Below are positions 56,820 to 64,000 of a stretch of 64,000 bases of DNA, one piece after another. The notes beneath the pieces are model-generated. The model worked only from the letters and a program-made list of their open reading frames with translations. It ran no database searches and had not been told where the DNA came from. A program made the translations under genes and the position numbers. Position 1 is the first letter of the stretch; each line of letters begins with the position of its first letter. Origin of the DNA: Streptomyces olivochromogenes. GTDB taxonomy: Bacteria > Actinomycetota > Actinomycetes > Streptomycetales > Streptomycetaceae. The stretch spans positions 1 through 64,000 of the forward strand of contig NZ_JADDRL010000003.1 of NCBI RefSeq assembly GCF_021538895.1, in the 5' to 3' direction.

Positions 56820-58127
56820 TCATGCGGGCTCCGGCGCGGCGGCCGAGTCGGCATCGGTGGCGGGCGCCTCAAGGCGGCGTACCGTGCGCACGGGCGAGAA
56901 CAGCAGGGCCAGGGAGGCCAGGAACGTCCCGCTCGCGGCCAGCACGATCGCCGTCCGCAGCCCGGTTCCGGAGGCGAGCGCACCGCCGAGCAGCGAGCCG
57001 AGCGAGAACGCGCCCAGCGCGCAGGTACGGGCCGTGGCGTTCACCCGCCCGAGCAGCTCGTCCGGGGTGGAGACCTGCCGGAAGCTGATCACCGTCACGT
57101 TGAAGACGGGAACGCTGAGCTGGACGACGAAGGAGGAGAGCGCGACGACGGCGAGCGCGGCCAGTGAGTGGCCGTGCACGGCCGCCAGGACGAGATAGCC
57201 GAGGCCGGGCAGCGCCATCGTCAGGATCAGGGTCGGGCCGACGCCGAACCGTCCGGTCAGCGGGCCGACCAGAAGGACGCCGACCAGGGCACCGACGCTG
57301 CCGACCGCGACGATCAGGCCGACCTGCTTCGAGCCCATGTCGAGGACCCGGAGCAGATAGAGGAAGAACACCGACATCAGGGCGCCGGAGAACAGGTTGA
57401 TGATCAGCGCGGCCGTGGTGAACCAGCGCAGCAGCGGGTGCCGCACGATCGCGGCGAATCCCTCACGGATCGAGGCCCGCACCGAGAGGGTCTCCGCCCC
57501 GGGCTGAGGCTTCGGCGCCTCGTCGGCCGGCAGTCCCGCCACCGTGAAGAAGGACAGGGCGTAGCTCGCCGCGTCCACCGCGATCGCCACCGGGGCGCTG
57601 AGCGCGCTGATCAGCAGGCCCGCCGCGCCCGGCCCGACGACCTGCGCCATCGAGTCCGACAGTTCCAGCTTCGCGTTCGCCTCGCCGAGCCGGTCCCGGC
57701 CGATCAGACCGGGTGTGTAGGACTGGTGGGCGAGGTCGAAGAACACGGTCATCACGCCGACGACGAAGACCACGACGAAGAGCTGACCGATGTTCAGCAC
57801 ATCGAGCCAGTGCGCGACGGGGATCCAGGCGAGGGCCGCGGCACGCACGACATCGGCGACGATCATCACGGACCGGCGCGCCCGGCGGTCCAGCATCACG
57901 CCGACGAAGAGGCCGAAGAGCAGGAACGGCAGCGTCTCGAGGGCGACGAGCACGCCGGCTTCCATCGGCGTCGCGTGGAGCAGCAGGACCGCGGTCAGCG
58001 GCATCGCGACGTAGGTGATCTGGGAACCGAAGAGCGAGGCCGACTGACCCGTCCACAGCAGCGCGAAGTTCCGCTGGCGGAACAGCGAAGCCGGCTTCTT
58101 CCCGGCGCTCGAGGTGTCCTCGCTCAT
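56820..58127 (-). CDS. MFS exporter
   Basis: 435 aa, 12 membrane helices, EntS/MefA-like subgroup: LFRQRNFALLWTGQSASLFG opening, VMLDRRARRSVMIVAD loop, DAASYALSFF and HPLLRWFTTAALIINLFSG blocks. Likely exports the product and gives self-protection. The decayed gene at 12536-13664 is a homologue, so this may be the surviving copy. 19 bp before the terminal NRPS start. Confidence 0.85.
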   Translation of the reverse strand: MSEDTSSAGKKPASLFRQRNFALLWTGQSASLFGSQITYVAMPLTAVLLLHATPMEAGVLVALETLPFLLFGLFVGVMLDRRARRSVMIVADVVRAAALAWIPVAHWLDVLNIGQLFVVVFVVGVMTVFFDLAHQSYTPGLIGRDRLGEANAKLELSDSMAQVVGPGAAGLLISALSAPVAIAVDAASYALSFFTVAGLPADEAPKPQPGAETLSVRASIREGFAAIVRHPLLRWFTTAALIINLFSGALMSVFFLYLLRVLDMGSKQVGLIVAVGSVGALVGVLLVGPLTGRFGVGPTLILTMALPGLGYLVLAAVHGHSLAALAVVALSSFVVQLSVPVFNVTVISFRQVSTPDELLGRVNATARTCALGAFSLGSLLGGALASGTGLRTAIVLAASGTFLASLALLFSPVRTVRRLEAPATDADSAAAPEPA

Positions 58128-58301
58128 GGGCGCCGCACCGCCTGACGGATCTCGGTTCCCGGTCGGGAACGCGGGGTCTCGGCGCGTTGGTCCATCACTG
58201 TCTTCCTATCGGGTCGATTTCGCCGCACGGGTGATCGGGGAGGTGCCGGGCGGTGTGGGGGGCGTGCCTGGACTTCTCCCGGGCACTCGGTCACGTGTGG
58301 C

Positions 58302-61300
58302 TCAGCCGAGCGGCTGCTCCGGCGGGAGACCGGGGCGGGCCAGCACCCGCCGCCTGCCGGGGCCGAGCGCCGGCCGGGTCGCCGACCGGTCAGGGTTCGC
58401 GTTCCGTCGAGCCGGTTCCGGGACTTCCACCTTGCCGATGGGCTGGTCGGGGTCGGAGGTCAGCTCCGCGACCAGCAGGCTGAGCCGCTCGGCCCAGGTC
58501 TGGACCGTGTGGTGGTCGAACAGGTCGGTGGCGTACGCGATGATCCCCGTGATGCCGGTCGGTCGCCCGTCCGGCTCGTACGACCCCCGCAGCAGGAAGT
58601 TCAGGTCGAACTTGGGGGATTCGTGTTCCGGGATCTCGAACTCGCCGATGTCGAGTCCGGGGAGGTCGAAGGCGGCTTCGGTGTTGGTGTCGAAGGACAG
58701 CATGACCTGGAAGAGGGGGTGGCGTGCCGCGGTCCGTGGTGGGGCGATGATCTCGACGAGGCGTTCGAGGGGGAGGTCCTGGTTCTCGAAGGCGGCGAGG
58801 TCTGTCTCCCGTACCCGGGTGAGGAGTTCGGCGAAGGTGGGGTCGCCGGAGACGTCGGTGCGCAGGACGAGGGTGTTGAGGAAGAAGCCGACCAGGTCGT
58901 GGAGGACTTCCTCGGTGCGTCCGGCGACGGGCGTGCCGAGCGGGATGTCGGTGTCGCCGGTGAGCCGGGACAGCAGGACGGCGAGGGCGGCCTGGACCAC
59001 CATGAACGGGGTCCCGCCCGTCCGCCTGGCCAACTCCGTGACGTGGGTGTGGACTTCGGCGTCGATGGTGACGGGGACCCGGGCGCCGTGCCGGGCGGGG
59101 GTGGCGGGGCGTGGCCGGTCGACGGGCAGGTTGAGTTCCACCGGCAGTGCGGCCAGGGCGTCGCGCCAGAAGGCGGACTGGCGGGCGGCGGTGCTGGTGG
59201 GGTCGTTCTCGGAGCCGAGCAGGTCGCGCTGCCACAGGGCGTAATCGGCGTACTGGACGGGGAGTTCGGTCCAGGCGGGGGCTGTTCCGGCGGTCCGTGC
59301 GGTGTAGGCGGTGGCGAGGTCGTTGCCCAGGGGGCCGACCGACCAGCCGTCGCAGGCGATGTGGTGGACCAGCAGAACCAGGACGTGTTCGTCGGGGCCG
59401 GTGGCGAAGACCTGTGCCCGGAGCGGGATTTCGCCGGCGAGGTCGAAGACATGTCCGGCGGCCTGGATCACCAGGTCGGTCACGTGCTCCTCGTCGGTGT
59501 CCGTCCAGGCCAGCGGCACGGTGATCTCGTCGGCGGGCACGATCTGCTGGACGGGTTCGCCGTCGATGACCGGGAAGACGGTCCGCAGGCTCTCGTGCCG
59601 GCCCACCACGTCGGCCAGTGCCGCCGCCAGCGCCTGCCGGTCCAGCGGTCCGGACAGACGCAGCACCAACGGCATGTTGTACGCCGCGCTCGGCCCCGCC
59701 AACTGACCGATGATCCACAACCGCTGCTGCGCAAACGACAACGGCAGCGACTCCGGACGAACCGCGGCCACCAGCGCCGGACGGGAGGGTCCCGCCTCGA
59801 CCAGCGCACCGGCCAGGGCGGCGACAGTGGGGGCCTCGAACAACGCGCGGATGGTGATCTCCATCCCGAGCAGGGCGCGGATGCGGGCGACCAGCCGGGT
59901 CGCGAGAAGGGAGTGCCCGCCGAGTTCGAAGAAGTGGTCGTCAACGCCGACGCCGGGCAGACCCAGCACCTCGGCGAACGCCGCACACAGCATCTCCTCC
60001 CGCACGGTCGTCGGAGCGCGGTGAGTCGAGGCGACCGCGTAGTCCGGGACGGGCAGGGCCTTGCGGTCCAGCTTGCCGTTGGCGGTCAACGGCAGCCGGT
60101 CCAGGACCACGACCGCGGCCGGCACCATGTACTCCGGAAGCGGCCCCGCGGCATGCCGGCGCGACAGGCCGGGCAACTGCGCGATCTGTTCCGGGGATTG
60201 ACCCGGGGCGGGTACCACATAACCGACCAGACGCTTGTCACCAGGGATGTCCTCGCGGACCACCGCCACGGCACGGGCGATACCGGGATACCGGGCCAGC
60301 ACCGCCTCGACCTCCCCGATCTCGATCCGGAACCCCCGGATCTTCACCTGGTCGTCGGCCCGGCCGACGAACTCGAGGGTACCGTCGGCCCGCCACCGCG
60401 CCAGGTCCCCGGTCCGGTACATCCGCTCGCCGGGCGCACCGAACGGGCACGCCACGAACCGCTCCGCGGTCAGTGCGGGACGGTTCAGGTAGCCACGCGC
60501 CAGACCGGCACCCGTCACGTACAACTCGCCCGTCACACCGGGTGCCACCGGTTCCAGGCCGTCGTCGAGCACGAACACCCGCATGTTGAAGGTGGGTCCG
60601 CCGAGTATCGGCCGCGGTGTGGATCGCGGCTCGGCGAAGACCTGGTAGACCGTGCATTCCGTGGGCCCGTAGAAGCTGAAGCTGCGGGTGCCCTCACCCA
60701 GCGATCCGAGCCACTCCCAGAGCGAGTCGGGCACGGCCTCGCCACCGACCACGAGCAGTGCCGGAGTACGGCGGCCGTTGTCGAACAGGCCTTCCGACAC
60801 GGCGGCGGCCATGTGCGTGGGGGTCAGCTCCAGGAAGTCGACGTCGTGTGCGTCCAGCCAGGTCGCGAGGAGGCCGATGTCGGAGAGCACCTCCGTGCTC
60901 ACGACGTGCAGCTCGTGCCCCTCCAGCAGGCACGACAGCTGGTCCCACACCGCGTCGAAGGATATGGAGGTGGTCAGCGCGACCCGCAGCGGGCGGCTGT
61001 CCGACAGATCGGCGGCGCAGGCGAAGACCGACTCACGGTGAACGGTGATGAAGTTGGTGATGCTGTGGTGCGGTACCGCCACGCCCTTGGGAGTTCCGGT
61101 GGAGCCGGAGGTGTAGATGACGTAGGCAGGATGGGCGGGGGTAAGCCGGCCGGTGCGCTCGATGTCGGTCGGGTCGTGACTCCAGGCCGGGTGTGCGGTC
61201 AGCTCTTCCTGGGTGGCGGCGTCGTCCAGGACCAGAAGGGGTGCGTCGGCCGGCAGCCATGCCACGGTGGCCTGGAGCGTCACCACGTACGACGGCTTCG

Positions 61301-64000
61301 CGTCCTCGATCATGAACCGGACCCGTTCCTTCGGGTATTCGGTGTCGATCGGGAGATACGCCGCGCCCGCCTTGAGTACGCCGAGCATCGCCACGACGAG
61401 GTCGATCGACCGTGGCAGTGCCATGCCCACGATGTCCTCGGGGCCGACCCCGTGCTCGATCAGGTGGTGCGCGAGCCGGTTGGCGCGGGTGTTGAGCTCG
61501 CCGTAGGTCAAGGTGGTGCCGTCGAAGACGACCGCGGTGGCCTCGGGGGTGCGGGCGGCCTGGTCCTGGAAGAGCGCCGTCAGAGTCGTGGGCGGGACGG
61601 AGCGGGAGGTGTCGTTCCAGGTGTGCAGCACCTTCTCCTGCTCCGCGGCCGAGAGCACCGGGACCTGGTCGACCCGCTGGTCCGGGCCGGTGGCCAGGGT
61701 GTCGAGGACACGGGTGAAGCGTTCGGCGAGCTGCTCGATGCTTGCATGGTCGAACAGGTCGACGGCGTAGAAGATCTCGCCGGTCATTCCGGCGGGCCGG
61801 CCGTTCTCGTCGAAGCGTTCGCTCAGGTCGAAGGAGAGGTCGAACTTCGCCGGGGTGTCCTCGTCGGGCAGGACGCTCGTGCGCAGACCGGGCAGTTGGA
61901 GCACGGGATCGGCGTTGTTCTGGAGCGCGAGCGCGACCTGGAACAGCGGATGGCGGGCCATGGAGCGGGCCGGGGCCAGCTCCTCGACCAGGCGCTCGAA
62001 CGGTACGTCCTGGTGCGCCAACGCGTCGAGCGCCTGCTCCCGCACCCGGGCGAGCAGTTCACCGAAGGACGGACCGCCGGACACGTCCGTACGCAGGACG
62101 AGGGTGTTGACGAAGAACCCGACGAGGTCGTCGAGCGCGGTGTCGGTGCGCCCGGCCGTCGGGGTCCCGATCACGATGTCCTGGCCGGCGCCGAGCCGGG
62201 AGAGCAGCACGGCCAACGCGGCCTGGAGCACCATGAAGACCGTCGCGCCCTCGTCCCGGGCCAGTTCGGCGACCCGGGCGTGCAGCGGCGCGGGGATCTC
62301 CAGCGTCACGCTCCCGCCCTGATGCGTGGCCACCGCGGGGCGGGCACGGTCGACGGGCAGCGGCAGTTCCTCCGGTATGTCGGACAGCGCGCGGCGCCAG
62401 TAGGCCAGTTGCTTGCTCAGCAGGCTCTCGGGGTCCTGCGCCTCGCCGAGCAGTTCACGCTGCCAGAGTGTGTAGTCCGCGTACTGGACCGGTAGCGGCT
62501 CCCATCCGGGTTCCTGGTCGGCCAGGCGCGCTGTGTACGCCACGGAGAGGTCCCGGGCCAGCGGCACCAGCGACCAGCCGTCACCGGCGATGTGGTGCAC
62601 GAGCAGCACCAGCACGTGTTCGTCCGCACCGGCTTCGAAAAGCCAGGCCCGGAACGGGACTTCGGCCGACAGGTCGAAGCAGTGGCGCTCCGCCTCGGCG
62701 ATCGACGCGGTCACGCCGGACGGCCCGACCTGGTCGGCCGGGACCACGGTGAGCACCCCGCCGAGCTCCTCGACCGGCACCACCCGCTGGTACGGCCGTC
62801 CCTCGACCGACGGGAAGAGCGTGCGCAGCACCTCGTGGCGCCCGAGGACATCCCGCAACGCCGCGTCCAGCGCACCGGTGTCGATCGCACCGGAAAGCCT
62901 GATGACCGCCGGGATGTTGTAGGTGGCGCTCGGTCCCTCCAACTCGTGCAGGAACCACAACCGCTGCTGCGCGGACGACAACGGCAGCGGCTCCGGACGA
63001 TCCGCGGTCACCAGCGCCGGACGCGAGGGGCCCGCCCCGGCCAGCGCCTTGGCCAGGGCGGCGATGTTGGGGGCCTCGAACAGCGTACGGATGCCGAGTT
63101 CGACCCCGAGCAGGGCGCGGATGCGGGCGACCAGCCGGGTCGCGAGCAGGGAGTGCCCGCCGAGAAGGAAGAAGTTGTCGTCGGTGCCGACGGTGGACAG
63201 CTCCAGGTTCAGCACCTTGGCGAACGCGGCGCACAGGATCTCTTCCTGGACGGTCGTCGGAGCACGGCGGGCGGCCACGACGGCATGGTCCGGTGCGGGC
63301 AGGGCCTCGTGGTCCGGTTTCCCGTGATCCGTCAGCGGCAGCCGGTCCAGGACCACGACCGCGGCCGGCACCACGTGCGCGGGCAGCAGCCCGGCAGCGT
63401 GCTCGCGCAGGATCGCGGGCAGCCGTACGGTGACTTCCGGGTCGAGGCCGGGGCCGGGCACCACGTAGCCGACCAGACGCTTGTCGCCGGGGATGTCCTC
63501 GCGGGAGACGATCGTGGCCTCGGCGATGCCGGGATACCCCGCGAGTACCGCCTCGACCTCGCCGAGTTCGCTGCGGAACCCGCGGGTCTGCGTCTGGTGG
63601 TCCGCCAGGCCGATCGGCTGGTCGGGGTCGGAGGTCAGTTCTCCGAGCAGGTGGTTGAGCCGCTCGGCCAATGCCTGGACCGTGTGGTGGTCGAACAGGT
63701 CGGTGGCGTACTCGAGAATCCCCTTGATGCCGGTCGGCCGGCCCTCCGGACCGAACCGCTCCTCGAACTCGAAGTTGAGGTCGAATTTGGCTGTTTCCTG
63801 TCCGGGGATCTCGAATTCGCCGGTCTTGAGTCCGGGGAGGTCGAAGGCGGCTTCGGTGCTGGTGTCGAAGGACAGCATGACCTGGAAGAGGGGGTGGCGT
63901 GCCGCGGTCCGTGGTGGAGCGATGATCTCCACCATGCGTTCGAAGGGGAGGTCCTGGTTCTCGAAGGCGGCGAGGTCTGTTTCCCGTACTCGGGTGAGGA
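58302..64000 (-). CDS. Large NRPS, 5' end beyond window: ..C-(gutted A)-PCP-C-A-PCP-C
   Basis: Open to the window end. From there: C-terminal part of a C domain; at 63605 it fuses straight to the last part of an A domain ([14 protein letters not shown] onward, 63330-63605), so A1-A7 are missing; PCP (GGHSLLATR, about 63010-63250); canonical C ([10 protein letters not shown], about 61650-62990); A (about 60070-61640; [19 protein letters not shown], pocket by eye D A D E V G F V Y, unassigned); PCP (about 59790-60010); C ([10 protein letters not shown], about 58430-59770); an Arg/Pro-rich tail. Ending on a C domain implies the next A-PCP acts in trans. Confidence 0.88.
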   Translation of the reverse strand, partial: LTRVRETDLAAFENQDLPFERMVEIIAPPRTAARHPLFQVMLSFDTSTEAAFDLPGLKTGEFEIPGQETAKFDLNFEFEERFGPEGRPTGIKGILEYATDLFDHHTVQALAERLNHLLGELTSDPDQPIGLADHQTQTRGFRSELGEVEAVLAGYPGIAEATIVSREDIPGDKRLVGYVVPGPGLDPEVTVRLPAILREHAAGLLPAHVVPAAVVVLDRLPLTDHGKPDHEALPAPDHAVVAARRAPTTVQEEILCAAFAKVLNLELSTVGTDDNFFLLGGHSLLATRLVARIRALLGVELGIRTLFEAPNIAALAKALAGAGPSRPALVTADRPEPLPLSSAQQRLWFLHELEGPSATYNIPAVIRLSGAIDTGALDAALRDVLGRHEVLRTLFPSVEGRPYQRVVPVEELGGVLTVVPADQVGPSGVTASIAEAERHCFDLSAEVPFRAWLFEAGADEHVLVLLVHHIAGDGWSLVPLARDLSVAYTARLADQEPGWEPLPVQYADYTLWQRELLGEAQDPESLLSKQLAYWRRALSDIPEELPLPVDRARPAVATHQGGSVTLEIPAPLHARVAELARDEGATVFMVLQAALAVLLSRLGAGQDIVIGTPTAGRTDTALDDLVGFFVNTLVLRTDVSGGPSFGELLARVREQALDALAHQDVPFERLVEELAPARSMARHPLFQVALALQNNADPVLQLPGLRTSVLPDEDTPAKFDLSFDLSERFDENGRPAGMTGEIFYAVDLFDHASIEQLAERFTRVLDTLATGPDQRVDQVPVLSAAEQEKVLHTWNDTSRSVPPTTLTALFQDQAARTPEATAVVFDGTTLTYGELNTRANRLAHHLIEHGVGPEDIVGMALPRSIDLVVAMLGVLKAGAAYLPIDTEYPKERVRFMIEDAKPSYVVTLQATVAWLPADAPLLVLDDAATQEELTAHPAWSHDPTDIERTGRLTPAHPAYVIYTSGSTGTPKGVAVPHHSITNFITVHRESVFACAADLSDSRPLRVALTTSISFDAVWDQLSCLLEGHELHVVSTEVLSDIGLLATWLDAHDVDFLELTPTHMAAAVSEGLFDNGRRTPALLVVGGEAVPDSLWEWLGSLGEGTRSFSFYGPTECTVYQVFAEPRSTPRPILGGPTFNMRVFVLDDGLEPVAPGVTGELYVTGAGLARGYLNRPALTAERFVACPFGAPGERMYRTGDLARWRADGTLEFVGRADDQVKIRGFRIEIGEVEAVLARYPGIARAVAVVREDIPGDKRLVGYVVPAPGQSPEQIAQLPGLSRRHAAGPLPEYMVPAAVVVLDRLPLTANGKLDRKALPVPDYAVASTHRAPTTVREEMLCAAFAEVLGLPGVGVDDHFFELGGHSLLATRLVARIRALLGMEITIRALFEAPTVAALAGALVEAGPSRPALVAAVRPESLPLSFAQQRLWIIGQLAGPSAAYNMPLVLRLSGPLDRQALAAALADVVGRHESLRTVFPVIDGEPVQQIVPADEITVPLAWTDTDEEHVTDLVIQAAGHVFDLAGEIPLRAQVFATGPDEHVLVLLVHHIACDGWSVGPLGNDLATAYTARTAGTAPAWTELPVQYADYALWQRDLLGSENDPTSTAARQSAFWRDALAALPVELNLPVDRPRPATPARHGARVPVTIDAEVHTHVTELARRTGGTPFMVVQAALAVLLSRLTGDTDIPLGTPVAGRTEEVLHDLVGFFLNTLVLRTDVSGDPTFAELLTRVRETDLAAFENQDLPLERLVEIIAPPRTAARHPLFQVMLSFDTNTEAAFDLPGLDIGEFEIPEHESPKFDLNFLLRGSYEPDGRPTGITGIIAYATDLFDHHTVQTWAERLSLLVAELTSDPDQPIGKVEVPEPARRNANPDRSATRPALGPGRRRVLARPGLPPEQPLG

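Noticed and set aside
1..64000. CRISPR arrays, tRNA or rRNA genes, phage integrase or replication origin
   Set aside because: No regularly spaced repeats, cloverleaf CCA-type ends or rRNA stretches were seen on reading both strands.

Overview
The window is high-GC actinobacterial DNA, almost certainly Streptomyces. The evidence is strong third-position GC bias, GTG starts, many ATGA/GTGA gene overlaps, and a conserved Streptomyces-type flank (TerD protein, apolipoprotein N-acyltransferase, PucR-type regulator). No rRNA, tRNA or CRISPR array was seen.

Left flank, about 1-11200: ordinary chromosomal genes. These are a TerD-domain protein (cut by the window edge), a membrane family 2 glycosyltransferase, an Asp/Glu racemase-like protein, a small membrane protein, an O-antigen-ligase-like membrane protein, apolipoprotein N-acyltransferase, a NUDIX hydrolase, a hydroxybutyrate-dehydrogenase-like SDR, a GAF/PucR regulator and an MHS-type transporter. 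Several convergent or 3' ends carry clear hairpin terminators.

Half A of the biosynthetic region, about 11870-46060, mostly + strand: a carrier protein, a decayed MFS exporter, a KAS III-like enzyme, an acyl-CoA-dehydrogenase-like flavoprotein, then a tightly coupled operon (16421-27584). The operon begins with lysine/ornithine N-hydroxylase, FAD amine oxidase and a cupin-methionyl-tRNA-synthetase fusion. That trio is the signature of hydrazinoacetic-acid (N-N bond) formation as known from s56-p1 and triacsin. A dedicated acyl-ACP ligase, ACP, GNAT and Ntn-type C45 acylase follow, then a truncated MbtH and a 2-oxoacid dehydrogenase E1alpha/E1beta/E2 set. After an FkbH-like remnant and IS5 debris come a luciferase-like monooxygenase (- strand), then MbtH, a free PCP, NRPS (C-A-PCP), a discrete malonyl-type AT, NRPS (C-A-PCP), KS-(dead AT)-ACP, ACP-aminotransferase-C, and an O-carbamoyltransferase.

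Junction, 46060-46940: decayed IS5- and IS630-type transposases, short tandem repeats, a strong hairpin, and the remnant of an NRPS reductase domain.

Half B, about 46937-64000, all - strand: NRPS C-A-PCP (reductase lost), a di-iron desaturase-like membrane enzyme, a truncated PCP, MbtH, a SyrP/TauD-type hydroxylase, NRPS C-A(Asn)-PCP-TE with a Cys nucleophile, an MFS exporter, and the 3' part of a large NRPS with one gutted A domain and a terminal C domain.

The halves are tied together by an 18-bp palindrome, TGTCTCGCCGGCGAGACA. It occurs five times, perfect or with one mismatch, always in non-coding DNA before biosynthetic genes. They also share a repeated palindrome-MbtH-carrier-protein cassette. 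I read the region as one co-regulated NRPS/PKS supercluster that makes a peptide with a hydrazine-derived group, a beta-amino polyketide unit, a carbamoyl group and probably 3-hydroxy-Asn. It has been visibly reshaped by duplication, deletion and IS insertion. No cluster-specific regulator is encoded in the window, and the right end of the cluster lies beyond it.
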